DNA from: an uncultured Clostridia bacterium
GTDB lineage: Bacteria; Bacillota; Clostridia; Saccharofermentanales; Saccharofermentanaceae
DNA length: 64,000 bases
Direction of reading: 5' to 3'
Assembly: GCA_946187935.1 (NCBI GenBank)
Contig: CAMHSJ010000002.1
Location: forward strand, 1 to 64,000
In this document: positions 16,269 to 25,523 of the stretch, piece after piece
Layout of the letters: each line of letters begins with the position of its first letter
How positions within the stretch are numbered: the stretch's first letter is position 1
Program-made: the position numbers and the translations under genes
The notes under the pieces: model-generated
The model's input: the letters and a program-made list of their open reading frames with translations, nothing else
What the model was told of the DNA's origin: nothing
The model's database searches: none

Positions 16269-17906
16269 ATGAAGACTGCAATCAACAGATTAACTGCAAC
16301 GTTACTGGCCGGCGCTGTCATGTTGGGTATTGCTTTTGTAACACCAAAGACGGCAGATGCCGCTATATCTTATTCAATGAGCGGAACGGCGCATGTTCAG
16401 GATCTTGGAGATCAGAACGGAAGCTTTTCGAACGGGACTCTTGTCTTAGGAACCACGGGTCAGTCCAAGAGACTTGAGAGAGTTACCATTAACTTCACGA
16501 ACAATACAGGATACGAGGGAAGCCTCAGGTATAAGGTCCATGTTCAGAACATCGGCTGGATGGACTGGGTCGATGCAGGCAGCAGCGCAGGCACTTCAGG
16601 CAAGGCATTAAGACTCGAAGGCATCAAGATCGAGCTTACAGGCGAACTTGCCAAGCATTACAGCGTTCAGTATCACGTTCATATCCAGGATTACGGTGAT
16701 GCCCAGGAGTGGGTATCCGATGGTGCCCTCGCAGGAACGACAGGCGAGTCCAAGCGATTAGAGAATCTGAGTATCAGACTTGTTCCTCTTTCTGATGACG
16801 GAACTGAGAAGGTTTCCTACAGGGTCCAGAGACAGAATAAGGGCTGGGAGACAAAGTGGCTCAGCGACGGCGAAGTCTCAGGAACAACAGGTGAGTCATT
16901 AAGGCTTGAGACCATTACTGTTACGGTAACAGGCAACCACGTTTCAGGCGGCATTACTTACCGTACTCATGTTCAGGATTACGGATGGCAGGATTGGGTC
17001 AGCAACGGGGATATTTCAGGTACGGTAGGCGAGTCCAAGCGCCTTGAGGCGATAGAGATCAAGCTAACGGGTGATCTTGCCGACAAGTACGATGTCTACT
17101 ACAGGGTCCATGCACAGGATTTCGGCTGGCTCGGCTGGGCGAAGAACGGTGAGACATCCGGTACATCAGGACTTGCTAAGCGCCTTGAAGCCATTCAGAT
17201 CGTCCTTGTCACCAAAAACGGTCCCAAGCCGGGTGACGTTAAGGGCATCGAGAGCATCTGTGAAGAAGCCGCTTACGATGAATCGACAGTTTACGTTCCC
17301 AAGGTTCTTCCCGATAACTATGTAAACAAGTTCCTCAATACCAAGAAGAGCAATATAGAGCTTCTCAACTCTTCGCTCAAAGAAGATGCCCAGCCCGTAA
17401 GGACTTATACTTTTATCGACTGTGTTTCCGCCAACGAGCATGAGAGCACGGCAACCATAAGCGATGCTGACTGGGCAGCATGCGAGGAATTTGCCAAGAA
17501 TAACTTTGATGAGAAATGGACTCCGGGTGAGTGCCTGCTCTACACTATGTACTGGATCCACTACAATGTCAGATACACTACAGGCAGTTCAAACTACGCT
17601 GTATCCGTTTTCCGTGACAGGGTAGGCCAGTGTGCCCAGTATAATGGCGCTATCGTTGAGATGGCTTGTTACCTTGGTTTCGACAATGTCAGGTTCATCA
17701 AGGGAATGAGATCCAGAAGCGCCACTGCTCTCAGCAATCCTTTTTCCCACTATTGGGCAGAAGTTACCATTGACGGTGTGAACTACTGTCTCGAGACAGG
17801 CAACACAGCTGATGATTCCGGAAGCTTTGTATGGTATTACTTCGTTCAGCCGTACAGCACAACGCAGGCAAAGAAGTTCGTAAAGTGCGGACTTGTTCTT
17901 AAGTGA
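16269..17906 (+). CDS. Secreted ChW-repeat protein with transglutaminase-like domain
   Basis: 545 residues from the ATG at 16269 (GGAG five bases upstream). A signal peptide (MKTAINRL, hydrophobic core, TADA) would be cut near residue 32. Six tandem ChW repeats of about 45 residues follow (to about 330), each with a HVQ..GW.DW core and a G.SGTTGESKRLE..I.I.L ending. The C-terminal domain matches the transglutaminase-like fold: C455 in VGQCAQYNG and H494 in SHYWAEV, with acidic residues after LETGN. Such domains act as proteases or crosslinkers. ChW repeats are thought to bind surface polymers or partner proteins. The next gene encodes a sister protein with the same six repeats but another enzyme domain. 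Confidence 0.85.
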   Translation: MKTAINRLTATLLAGAVMLGIAFVTPKTADAAISYSMSGTAHVQDLGDQNGSFSNGTLVLGTTGQSKRLERVTINFTNNTGYEGSLRYKVHVQNIGWMDWVDAGSSAGTSGKALRLEGIKIELTGELAKHYSVQYHVHIQDYGDAQEWVSDGALAGTTGESKRLENLSIRLVPLSDDGTEKVSYRVQRQNKGWETKWLSDGEVSGTTGESLRLETITVTVTGNHVSGGITYRTHVQDYGWQDWVSNGDISGTVGESKRLEAIEIKLTGDLADKYDVYYRVHAQDFGWLGWAKNGETSGTSGLAKRLEAIQIVLVTKNGPKPGDVKGIESICEEAAYDESTVYVPKVLPDNYVNKFLNTKKSNIELLNSSLKEDAQPVRTYTFIDCVSANEHESTATISDADWAACEEFAKNNFDEKWTPGECLLYTMYWIHYNVRYTTGSSNYAVSVFRDRVGQCAQYNGAIVEMACYLGFDNVRFIKGMRSRSATALSNPFSHYWAEVTIDGVNYCLETGNTADDSGSFVWYYFVQPYSTTQAKKFVKCGLVLK

Positions 17907-17919
17907 TGAGGGCAGGCTT

Positions 17920-19620
17920 ATGAAGACATCCGTTTTTTCGAAAATAGCAGCAGCTATTCTTGCAAGCGCTTTCGTCATCCAGCTTTTCCCCGGAACCAAG
18001 GCTTTTGCGGATGATGACGGTATCACATTGTCCGGCACGGCTCATGTCCAGGACTATGGTGATGTTAAGGGTACATTTGAGGACGGGGTCCTTAAGCTTG
18101 GAACCCGTGGCGAGTCTAAAAGACTTGAGAATGTCACCATCAATATAAGCGGCACCGAAGCTCTGAGCGGAACATTAAGATACAGGGTCCATGTCCAGAA
18201 CATCGGATGGCAGGATTGGAAGGAAGCAGGCAGTATCGCAGGTACTTCAGGCCAGTCCTTAAGGCTTGAAGGCATTCAGATGGAGCTTACAGGCGAACTG
18301 GCCGAGAAGTATACGGTTTTATACAGCGTGCATATCCAGGACTACGGTGATGCCCAGGGCTGGATCACAGGCGGCATGATCGCAGGGACTTCAGGTGAGT
18401 CAAAGAGACTCGAGGAACTCAGGGTCAAGATCGTACCTAAGGAAGAAGCAAATATCGAGCCTACCATCATGTACCACGTCCATATTCAGGACTATGGATG
18501 GGAGACGGACTGGAAGCACAATGGTGAGATCTCAGGTACGGTCGGACAGAGCAAGAGATTAGAGGCTCTCAATATCTCCATCCTTAACAATGAGTATTCC
18601 GGCGGTATCAGATACAAGACTCACGTTCAGGATATCGGATGGCAGGATTGGTCTTACAACGGTGATTTTGCCGGCACTTCAGGCAGAGCAAAGCGTATTG
18701 AAGCGATAAAGATCGAATTAACAGGCGAACTTGCCGAGAATTTCAATGTCTATTACAGAGTGGAATGCCAGGGTTACGGCTGGCTCGACTGGACATCTAA
18801 CGGCAGGGAAGCAGGAACTGAAGGACAGGGCTTCAGGCTTGAAGCCATCCAGATAGTACTTACCGAGAAAGGTGAGGAAGAACCCGGTGATGTTATGGGA
18901 GTCAAGAGCGCTCTTCCCTATGCATACTATGCAAAGGTCAGTGCGATACCGCTCGTACCGTCAACGGCTTACAGGCAGGCCGGATATTCATCAGCAGATG
19001 AGTTCAGAAGAGCTATCTTAAGGAACTGCGAGCGCATGGAATATGTAGGATACCTGCATTCCGGCAGATGGGTAACAGGTTTTATAGACTGCACAGGCTC
19101 AACTGCCATAGCTTTCAGAGATGCGCTTAAGACCGCCAAGATAAATGGGACAACAGATATCGGAACGAGAGGTGACGGAACGCCCATAAGGACCATCAGT
19201 GTCACTTACTACGATACTTATTCCGACGGCAGGGATAATTACGGTTTCTACCGCAACGGCATCTTCTCTGTCAACAACTACTTCCTTAACAGGATGGTAA
19301 AGTGGAGAGGTATCTCTTATGTTCCTGAAGCCGTAAACGGCGGATGGACCAACGATGAATGGGTACAGTATCTTGAGAAGTACAACTTCAAGGGCGGAGA
19401 TGTCATCATCTGGTATTTCAACAAGCCTAACGGCACTAAGAGCTTCGAACACATGACGATCTTTGCAGGTATTGAGAACGGTATCGCTTACGAGTGGACT
19501 GCAAGTTCTGCTTACGAAGGATACATCAAGCGTCCTTTAAGCGAGAGGTCCAAGTATTTCGACGGATTTGCGATGTTCAGGGCTACAAACGATAACGAAG
19601 CTGCGGTTGGAATGAACTGA
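17920..19620 (+). CDS. Secreted ChW-repeat protein with NlpC/P60-like C-terminal domain
   Basis: 566 residues from the ATG at 17920, 13 bases after the previous stop and preceded by GAGGGCAGG. A signal peptide ends near AFA-DDD (about residue 30). Six ChW repeats are arranged in the same order as in the upstream protein, several with nearly the same wording (NIGWQDW, LRLEGIQMELTGELAEKY). The C-terminal domain differs: C391 in GFIDCTGSTAIAF and H511 in FEHMTIFAG fit a papain-like NlpC/P60 or CHAP hydrolase, which would cut peptidoglycan peptides. The assignment of the catalytic domain is from motifs only. It ends three bases from the convergent DUF4364 gene, with no terminator visible between them. 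Confidence 0.8.
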   Translation: MKTSVFSKIAAAILASAFVIQLFPGTKAFADDDGITLSGTAHVQDYGDVKGTFEDGVLKLGTRGESKRLENVTINISGTEALSGTLRYRVHVQNIGWQDWKEAGSIAGTSGQSLRLEGIQMELTGELAEKYTVLYSVHIQDYGDAQGWITGGMIAGTSGESKRLEELRVKIVPKEEANIEPTIMYHVHIQDYGWETDWKHNGEISGTVGQSKRLEALNISILNNEYSGGIRYKTHVQDIGWQDWSYNGDFAGTSGRAKRIEAIKIELTGELAENFNVYYRVECQGYGWLDWTSNGREAGTEGQGFRLEAIQIVLTEKGEEEPGDVMGVKSALPYAYYAKVSAIPLVPSTAYRQAGYSSADEFRRAILRNCERMEYVGYLHSGRWVTGFIDCTGSTAIAFRDALKTAKINGTTDIGTRGDGTPIRTISVTYYDTYSDGRDNYGFYRNGIFSVNNYFLNRMVKWRGISYVPEAVNGGWTNDEWVQYLEKYNFKGGDVIIWYFNKPNGTKSFEHMTIFAGIENGIAYEWTASSAYEGYIKRPLSERSKYFDGFAMFRATNDNEAAVGMN

Positions 19621-19623
19621 TGG

Positions 19624-20160
19624 TCATTCTCCCAAGGCTTTAAGAAGAGAATCAACAGCCGTGTCTTTGTCGTCAGCCCAGGCACGGCTTATTCTTTTGG
19701 CCTGAGCTTCATCTTCGCAGGTAATGACGGCATTGAAAGGCTTGCCGTTATTCTCATAGTAAAGGGTAACAGTGTACTTGCCGCCTTCGCCGACACTTAC
19801 CAGGGCATTGGCGCGTTTTTTCTCTTCCACTTCGGATTTCAGTTCTTTGGAAGCAGTATCAAGATGAGTGATAAGCGGGACATTAAGTGAAGGTTTGAGA
19901 TCGTTTAAGACTGCTCTGCCGCCGTCGGTGATGTAGATCTTCTCGGTGCCGCCCAAAGCCTCTGATTCAAGACCGCGCTCTCCAACCACATCCATGAGAT
20001 TTCCTGCGACAAGCTCGTTATAAGCCTGGCTGAAAGTGAAGAAATCAGAGTAGAGCGAGTTTAAGCAGTGCTCCATGAGCATATGGTAGCTCACTCCGGG
20101 AGCCTCGCTGACAAGATAAAGTATCTGTATCTTTGCTTCTACCACTGTTATGTCACTCAT
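19624..20160 (-). CDS. DUF4364 family winged-helix protein
   Basis: 178 residues. The opening VVEAKIQILYLVSEAPGVSYHMLMEHCLN and the following YNELVAGNLM match the DUF4364 family of Firmicutes, predicted to be winged-helix DNA-binding proteins. The second half is a mixed alpha/beta region (KYTVTLYYENNGKPFNAVITCEDEAQAKRISRAW). Its target and ligand are unknown. A TATAAT box lies seven bases before the ATG, so the message is probably leaderless. A symmetric array of TGTTAG half-sites lies just upstream at 20223-20338 and could be its own operator (inference). Confidence 0.8.
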   Translation of the reverse strand: MSDITVVEAKIQILYLVSEAPGVSYHMLMEHCLNSLYSDFFTFSQAYNELVAGNLMDVVGERGLESEALGGTEKIYITDGGRAVLNDLKPSLNVPLITHLDTASKELKSEVEEKKRANALVSVGEGGKYTVTLYYENNGKPFNAVITCEDEAQAKRISRAWADDKDTAVDSLLKALGE

Positions 20161-20167
20161 GGAAGAT

Positions 20168-20196
20168 ATTATAGCTTATTTGGCCAGAATCAGGAA
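20168..20196 (-). promoter_or_regulatory. Promoter of the DUF4364 gene, probably leaderless
   Basis: On the minus strand TTCCTG, 17-bp spacer, TATAAT (plus positions 20168-20173), then only ATCTTCC before ATG. No ribosome site fits. A small perfect palindrome (8-bp arms around one A) lies at 20196-20212. Confidence 0.55.
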
Positions 20197-20222
20197 ACCA
20201 TTAATAATGGTTGTTTTTGTTC

Positions 20223-20338
20223 TATGTTAGTGTAAATGTTAGACTTTTTCGAAAATCCTAACAGAAACATGGAAAAAGTCAGGATCTGACAAGTTGTTGT
20301 TAGAGTTTTGCGAAAACTCTAACAAGAACACTAACATA
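20223..20338. repeat. Dyad-symmetric array of six TGTTAG half-sites
   Basis: Forward TGTTAG starts at 20225, 20237 and 20298; reverse CTAACA at 20258, 20319 and 20331. The spacing is 12-21-40-21-12, so the whole block is symmetric about 20280. Each inner pair forms a 27-bp near-palindrome (20237-20263 and 20298-20324, alike at 23 of 27 positions), and the outer pair forms an 11-bp inverted repeat (TATGTTAGTGT with ACACTAACATA). It lies between the divergent DUF4364 and pgi promoters. An operator array or a folded nucleic-acid structure are both possible. Confidence 0.75.
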
Positions 20339-20374
20339 TACGTGAGTTAACAGTTAATATCAGTTATTTTTTAG

Positions 20375-20403
20375 TTTAATAATCAGCTTAAGGGGTGTAT
20401 ACT
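20375..20403 (+). promoter_or_regulatory. Candidate pgi promoter
   Basis: TTTAAT (20375-20380), 17-bp spacer, TATACT (20398-20403). The -35 is weak. The pgi start is 38 bases further on with AAGGAGAG. Confidence 0.45.
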
Positions 20404-20440
20404 TCTTATGTTTTAAATAATTGAACCAAGGAGAGATCAT

Positions 20441-21790
20441 ATGATTACACTTGATTATTCCAATGCACTCCAGTTTATAGGCGGTGAAGAAGCTGTAGCA
20501 AGAATGGAACCCCAGGTTAAGCTTGCTTCCGATATGCTTCACAAGAAGAACGGTCCCGGAAATGACTTCCTCGGCTGGCTCGATCTTCCCACAGCTTATG
20601 ACAAGGAAGAGTTCTCCAGGATCCGCAAGGCTGCACAGAAGATCAGAAGAGATTCAGATGTCCTGATCGTTATCGGAATCGGCGGTTCCTACTTAGGTGC
20701 AAGAGCTGTTATCGAGCTTCTCGGACACTCATTTGCCAATGCTGCATCCAAGAAGGTTAGAAAGAGCCCGACGATCCTTTTCTGCGGCAACTCGATCAGC
20801 GCAACATATCTTGCAGACCTCATGGACATCATCCAGGGTAAGGATATCTCCCTTAACATAATCTCAAAGTCAGGTACGACAACAGAGCCTGCCATCGCTT
20901 TCAGGATCCTCAGAGCTTACATGGAAGAGAAGTACGGCAAGGAAGAGGCTAAGGGCCGTATCTATGCTACAACAGACAAGGCTAAGGGCGCTCTTAAGGG
21001 TCTTGCTACAGAGGAAGGTTACGAGTCATTCGTAGTACCTGATGACGTAGGCGGCAGATTCTCCGTTCTTACGGCCGTAGGACTTCTTCCTATCGCAGTT
21101 GCAGGTATCGACATAAGAGAGCTCATGAAGGGCGCCAGAGACGCTTCCAAGGCGTTTAAGAAGCTTCCTTTCGATCAGAATCCCTGCTACCAGTATGCAG
21201 CAGTCAGGAACTGCCTCTTAAGATCAGGCTATTCCACAGAAGTAATGGTCAACTACGAGCCTTCATTCCACTACATGACAGAATGGTGGAAGCAGCTCTA
21301 CGGTGAGTCTGAGGGTAAGGACGGCAGAGGAATCTTCCCTGCAGGCGTTGACAACACGACAGATCTCCACTCCATGGGCCAGTTCATTCAGGACGGCGCA
21401 AGGATCATGTTCGAGACAGTTGTCCAGATCGACGAGCCCAGAAGATCTTTCGAGATCCCTAACGATCCTGATAATCTTGACGGCCTCAACTTCCTCTCCG
21501 GCATGGATATGAACGAAGTTAACCGCAAGGCAATGCAGGGTACTATCTTAGCTCACGTTGACGGCAAGGTTCCGAATCTCTTGATCCACATGCCTGACCA
21601 GACAGCTTACTCCTTAGGTGAGCTCATCTACTTCTTCGAGAAGGCTTGCGGCGTTTCAGGATATCTCCTCGCTGTTAACCCTTTCAACCAGCCCGGCGTT
21701 GAAGCATACAAGAAGAACATGTTCGCTCTTCTCGGCAAGCCCGGCTACGAAGACCAGAAGGCTGCCTTGGAGGCAAGACTTAACAAGTAA
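20441..21790 (+). CDS. pgi: Glucose-6-phosphate isomerase
   Basis: 449 residues, the length of Firmicutes enzymes. It interconverts glucose-6-phosphate and fructose-6-phosphate in glycolysis. Both sugar-phosphate-binding SIS halves are visible: [14 protein letters not shown] (about 75-88) and the [11 protein letters not shown] loop. The active-site region with the catalytic Glu includes [13 protein letters not shown] and [15 protein letters not shown], and Lys lies in [19 protein letters not shown]. The ribosome site AAGGAGAG is five bases from ATG. It stands alone, ended by a strong terminator, and its promoter region abuts the symmetric half-site array. Confidence 0.96.
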   Translation: MITLDYSNALQFIGGEEAVARMEPQVKLASDMLHKKNGPGNDFLGWLDLPTAYDKEEFSRIRKAAQKIRRDSDVLIVIGIGGSYLGARAVIELLGHSFANAASKKVRKSPTILFCGNSISATYLADLMDIIQGKDISLNIISKSGTTTEPAIAFRILRAYMEEKYGKEEAKGRIYATTDKAKGALKGLATEEGYESFVVPDDVGGRFSVLTAVGLLPIAVAGIDIRELMKGARDASKAFKKLPFDQNPCYQYAAVRNCLLRSGYSTEVMVNYEPSFHYMTEWWKQLYGESEGKDGRGIFPAGVDNTTDLHSMGQFIQDGARIMFETVVQIDEPRRSFEIPNDPDNLDGLNFLSGMDMNEVNRKAMQGTILAHVDGKVPNLLIHMPDQTAYSLGELIYFFEKACGVSGYLLAVNPFNQPGVEAYKKNMFALLGKPGYEDQKAALEARLNK

Positions 21791-21817
21791 TCAACCGGTA
21801 CTTAGAATCCGTAAACT

Positions 21818-21850
21818 GAGGGTTGCGCCGCTGGCGTGACCCTCTTTTTT
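21818..21850 (+). terminator. pgi terminator
   Basis: A 12-bp stem (GAGGGTTGCGCC with GGCGTGACCCTC, two wobble pairs), loop GCT, followed by six T. Confidence 0.9.
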
Positions 21851-21876
21851 GGTCCGTACATGTTTTGGTCTATAAT
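21849..21876 (+). promoter_or_regulatory. Candidate yitT promoter
   Basis: TTGGTC (21849-21854), 16-bp spacer, TATAAT (21871-21876). It starts right at the end of the pgi terminator. Confidence 0.5.
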
Positions 21877-21905
21877 TAAGTCAATCTAAAGATGAAAGCA
21901 TAGAC

Positions 21906-22808
21906 ATGAATATGAGCAAGATCTTTAAGCAGTGGATAGTACCTTTATTCTTTATTACGGCAGGCGCAGTCCTGGCGGCTTTCGCGCTGGAAGAATTCCT
22001 TGTGCCTTTTACCATATTAGACGGCGGCATCGTAGGCGTCTCCATGATCATCAGCCAGCTGTCCAGGCTGCCTCTGGGAATACTTACCATTATCCTTAAT
22101 GCTCCGTTCATGTTCATAGGGTTTAGAAGGCTCGGCAAGAGATTTCTCGTAAAGGCCATATATGCGCAGGTGGTGTTCTCTTCGTGCCTTGGCTTTTTCG
22201 AAAACCTTAACCCCGTAACGGAGCAGGAGATATTAGTCGTCGTATTCGGCGGACTGCTGCTGGGCATAGGCGTCGGGCTCATCTTAAGATACGGAGGCTG
22301 TCTTGACGGCACTGAGATCGTGGCGATGCTCCTGTCACACCATATGGAATTCTCGGTGGGGCAGATAGTCTTGTTCTTCAACATAATCATATACGGCGTT
22401 GCAGGATTCCTGTTCGGCGTTGACAGGGCTTTATACTCGCTTCTCACATATTTCATCACATCGAAGATCATAGACATCGTCGAAAACGGCATGGAGCAGG
22501 GCAAGTCCGTCATGATAATCACTGACCACGGCGAAGACATCGCAAACAAGATCTACAGCCAGCTCGGAAGGACGTGCACGAGCATGGAGGGCAAAGGCCT
22601 TGTCAGCAACGGCAAGAAGACTGTGCTCTACTGCGTCATTACCAGGGTCGAAGTACCTGCCATAAAGAAGATCATTAGCGATGCTGACGTGTCTGCATTC
22701 GTCACGATATCAGACATATCAGAGATCGTCGGATCTCACATCAAGCGTAAAAAAAGCACCGCCGCAAAACCTGCAGCGGTGCAAAGATCCAAACCTTCGA
22801 AAAAGTGA
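21906..22808 (+). CDS. YitT family membrane protein (DUF161 plus DUF2179)
   Basis: 300 residues. Five or six transmembrane helices make up residues about 10-190, with glycine-rich motifs typical of the YitT family (LDGGIVGVSMI, RYGGCLDGTEIVA). A cytoplasmic DUF2179 domain follows (KSVMIITDHGEDIANKIYSQLGRTCT, EVPAIKKIISDADVSAFVTISDISEI). The transported substrate is unknown. The last 20 residues are basic and Ala/Pro-rich. Their coding sequence contains the terminator hairpin of the convergent leuS gene, and the two stop codons are directly adjacent. Confidence 0.85.
   Translation: MNMSKIFKQWIVPLFFITAGAVLAAFALEEFLVPFTILDGGIVGVSMIISQLSRLPLGILTIILNAPFMFIGFRRLGKRFLVKAIYAQVVFSSCLGFFENLNPVTEQEILVVVFGGLLLGIGVGLILRYGGCLDGTEIVAMLLSHHMEFSVGQIVLFFNIIIYGVAGFLFGVDRALYSLLTYFITSKIIDIVENGMEQGKSVMIITDHGEDIANKIYSQLGRTCTSMEGKGLVSNGKKTVLYCVITRVEVPAIKKIISDADVSAFVTISDISEIVGSHIKRKKSTAAKPAAVQRSKPSKK
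22749..22782 (-). terminator. leuS terminator embedded in the end of the yitT coding region
   Basis: Read on the minus strand, GCACCGC pairs with GCGGTGC, extended by GCA/TGC after one mismatch, and is followed by seven T. It lies 27 bases beyond the leuS stop but inside yitT codons for the Lys/Ala-rich tail. Confidence 0.8.
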
Positions 22809-25286
22809 TCACTTGGCAACGATGTTTGCCAGTCTTCCCTTAACGTAGATGAACTTGACTATGTTCCTGCCTGCCAAAGCACCTTCAAGCCTTGAGTCTG
22901 CCTTGACCATTGCTTCAACATCAGACTGCTCCGCATTGGCGGGAATGTCGATCTTGAACTGAACCTTGCCGTTGATCTGTACGGCGATCTCGATCTCATC
23001 CTTAACAAGAGCAGCAGCATCGACCTCAGGCCACTTCTGGTTGAAGACAGAATACCCGTTGCCCAATGTCTCGCACCAGAGCTCTTCTGCAAAGTGTGGA
23101 GCAAAGGGTGCTATTACGAGAAGCAATGTCTCGACTGCCTTACGGTAGAAGGAGAGCTTGTAGTCAGGTGTCTGTGAATACTTGGTGATGGCGTTAAGAA
23201 GCTCCATGCATCTTGCAACAGCCGTATTGAACTGGAACTTGTCGATATCTGCAGTGGCGCTCTTTACAGTGTTGTTGATAACGAAGTTAAGATCCTTATC
23301 CGCGGATGTGAGTTCGGAAGGAACTGAAGATTCAGCCGACTTGGCAGCCTCGCCAACAGAGTATTCGATCCTTCTTAAGAACTTAACGATGGCTTCAAGG
23401 CCCTTGTCTGCCCACGGACCGCCGTCTATGTATGCGAAACCGAATGCGAGATATGTCCTGAAGACGTCTGAGCCGTACTTGCTGATGTAGTCGTCAGGAG
23501 CAACGGTGTTGCCTCTTGACTTACTCATCTTCTGTCCGTCAGGTCCTAAGATAACGCCCTGGTGTACGAGGCTCGTGAAGGGCTCATCGAAATCGAGCAA
23601 GCCCATGTCTCTCATTGCCTTGGTGAAGAATCTTGCATACAAAAGATGCATGCATGCGTGCTCGGCGCCGCCTACGTACTTGTCGACAGGGCAGAGCATG
23701 TCGATCTTTGACTTATCGAACATCTTTCCGGAATTCTTGTTGTCAGGATATCTGAACTGATACCAGGAAGAGTCTACGAATGTATCCATCGTATCAGGAT
23801 CTCTTCTTGCATCGCCGCCGCACTTGGGGCACTTGCAGTTCATGAAAGATTCGCACTTTGCAAGAGGGCTCTCGCCGTCAGGTGTGAACTCTACGTCGTA
23901 GGGGAGCACTACGGGAAGCTCTTCTTCGGGTACGGGAACAACGCCGCATGAAGGGCAGTGGATCATGGGGATTGGAGTGCCCCAGTAACGCTGTCTGGAG
24001 ATAAGCCAGTCACGGAGCCTGTAATTGACCTTCCACTTGCCCATGTCACTCTCAGCGAGCTTTGCAACTATTGCCTTCTGAGCTTCATGCATCTCCATGC
24101 CGTCGAACTCGCCTGAGTTTACAAGATAGCCCGACTTCTCGCAGTAGGGAAGCTCGTCGTCCTTGCCGATCTCTGACTGTACGACGCGGATGATGTCAAG
24201 GCCGTACTTGTGCGCAAAATCAAAGTCTCTTTCATCGTGAGAAGGAACAGCCATTACTACGCCTGTGCCGTAACCTGCAACAACATAGTCTGCTGCCCAG
24301 ATCGGTACCTTGCGTCCGTTTAAGGGGTGGATCGCATATGCGCCTGTGAAGACGCCTGTCTTCTCTCTTGTCGTGGACATTCTCTCGATCTCGGAAACCT
24401 TCGCGGTGGCTTTCTTATACTCCTCAACGGCCTCCTTGCACTCTGCTGTCGTAAGCTTCTCGCAAAGCTCGGACTCGGGAGCTATGACAACATATGTGAT
24501 ACCCATGAATGTATCTACACGTGTCGTGAAGACTTCGAGCTTAACGGGTGATCCGTCTTCGTTTGTGAGGCGCTCGCCGTCCTTTTCGACATAGAGAGCG
24601 ACCTGTGCACCCTCGGACCTGCCGATCCAGTTGGTCTGGAGCTTCTTGGTCTTCTCGGGCCAGTCGAGCTTCGGAAGATCATCTAAGAGTTCCTGTGCAT
24701 AGTCAGTGATCTTGAAGAACCACTGTGTCATGTTCTTTCTTACGACTTCTGAGCCGCATCTTTCACATGCGCCGTCAACGACCTGCTCGTTTGCAAGAAC
24801 GGTCTTGCAGGAAGGGCACCAGTTAACGGGTGCGTTCTTTCTGTAGGCCAGGCCTCTCTTGTAGAGTTCAATGAAGAACCACTGGTTCCACTTGTAGTAT
24901 TCAGGCTCGCATGTCTTGATCTCGTAGTCCCAGTCAACAGTCGTGCCCATTGCCTGAAGCTGCTTTTCCATCGTTGCTATGTTCTTTAATGTGGAATCCT
25001 TGGGGTGGATGCCTGTCTTGATAGCATAGTTCTCTGCGGGAAGACCGAAGGAATCGAATCCCATCGGATGGAAAACGTTATAGCCCTGCATCCTCTTGAA
25101 CCTTGCCCAGGAGTCAGTAAGGGAATAGTTATACCAATGTCCAAGGTGCAGGTTGGCACCTGAAGGGTATGAGAACATCTCGAGGCAGTAAAGCTTCTTG
25201 CCTTCTTTGTCGGGATCAAACTTATAAAGGCCCGTCTCGGCCCATTTGTCTTGCCATTTCTTATCGGTCTCTACTGAGTAACTCAT
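22809..25286 (-). CDS. leuS: Leucyl-tRNA synthetase
   Basis: An 825-residue class Ia synthetase that charges tRNA-Leu. The HIGH-type motif appears as LHLGHWYNY, the KMSKS loop as [10 protein letters not shown], and the CP1 editing domain with its Thr-rich motif is present ([29 protein letters not shown]). Two Cys pairs (WCPSCK, CERCG) suggest a zinc knuckle, and a second cysteine set (CPSCG, CKCPKCG) lies near residue 450. The C-terminal domain ([14 protein letters not shown]) is complete. GAAGGAGA precedes the ATG. No T-box is seen in its short leader, unlike aspS in this window. Confidence 0.97.
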   Translation of the reverse strand: MSYSVETDKKWQDKWAETGLYKFDPDKEGKKLYCLEMFSYPSGANLHLGHWYNYSLTDSWARFKRMQGYNVFHPMGFDSFGLPAENYAIKTGIHPKDSTLKNIATMEKQLQAMGTTVDWDYEIKTCEPEYYKWNQWFFIELYKRGLAYRKNAPVNWCPSCKTVLANEQVVDGACERCGSEVVRKNMTQWFFKITDYAQELLDDLPKLDWPEKTKKLQTNWIGRSEGAQVALYVEKDGERLTNEDGSPVKLEVFTTRVDTFMGITYVVIAPESELCEKLTTAECKEAVEEYKKATAKVSEIERMSTTREKTGVFTGAYAIHPLNGRKVPIWAADYVVAGYGTGVVMAVPSHDERDFDFAHKYGLDIIRVVQSEIGKDDELPYCEKSGYLVNSGEFDGMEMHEAQKAIVAKLAESDMGKWKVNYRLRDWLISRQRYWGTPIPMIHCPSCGVVPVPEEELPVVLPYDVEFTPDGESPLAKCESFMNCKCPKCGGDARRDPDTMDTFVDSSWYQFRYPDNKNSGKMFDKSKIDMLCPVDKYVGGAEHACMHLLYARFFTKAMRDMGLLDFDEPFTSLVHQGVILGPDGQKMSKSRGNTVAPDDYISKYGSDVFRTYLAFGFAYIDGGPWADKGLEAIVKFLRRIEYSVGEAAKSAESSVPSELTSADKDLNFVINNTVKSATADIDKFQFNTAVARCMELLNAITKYSQTPDYKLSFYRKAVETLLLVIAPFAPHFAEELWCETLGNGYSVFNQKWPEVDAAALVKDEIEIAVQINGKVQFKIDIPANAEQSDVEAMVKADSRLEGALAGRNIVKFIYVKGRLANIVAK

Positions 25287-25393
25287 CTAAAAAGTCTCCT
25301 TCTTAGTAAATATAAACACCTAATTCTATCACCACATGATGGAAAATTACAGAAGGAAATAAATGTATGGACAGATTGCCTTCCATATTAGTC

Positions 25394-25422
25394 TTGACAG
25401 TGTTAAACAAAACGAGTATAAG
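25394..25422 (+). promoter_or_regulatory. gltB promoter
   Basis: TTGACA (25394-25399), 17-bp spacer, TATAAG (25417-25422). Transcription would start near 25429 and run into a leader with an attenuator. Confidence 0.75.
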
Positions 25423-25439
25423 TTATTTAGTTAAATTCA

Positions 25440-25498
25440 GATAAGCAAAGGCGCTTATTGGCACAGGTATTCCCTGTCGTCAGTAAGCGTCTTTTTTT
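25440..25498 (+). promoter_or_regulatory. ANTAR-type antiterminator/terminator in the gltB leader
   Basis: Hairpin ATAAGC-AAAGGC-GCTTAT (25441-25458) has a six-base loop with A at position 1 and G at position 4, as bound by ANTAR proteins. Its 3' arm shares bases with the 5' arm of a terminator: 11-bp stem 25450-25460 with 25481-25491, then seven T (25492-25498). The two folds exclude each other. A canonical first (P1) hairpin is not seen upstream. Confidence 0.7.
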
Positions 25499-25523
25499 GT
25501 CTGTGGCGTCGGAGGAAGTTTTT

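Noticed and set aside
20223..20338. Insertion sequence or miniature transposon ends
   Set aside because: No target-site duplication or transposase is visible. The internal symmetry fits an operator array or a fold better, though a genome-wide copy search could reopen this.
25287..25400. T-box in front of leuS
   Set aside because: No AGGTGG-type core or terminator is present in the short leader on the minus strand.
25458..25523. In-frame upstream extension of gltB from a TTG
   Set aside because: It begins inside the leader hairpin and terminator. The ATG at 25524 has GGAGGAAG and gives a propeptide of normal length before Cys26.
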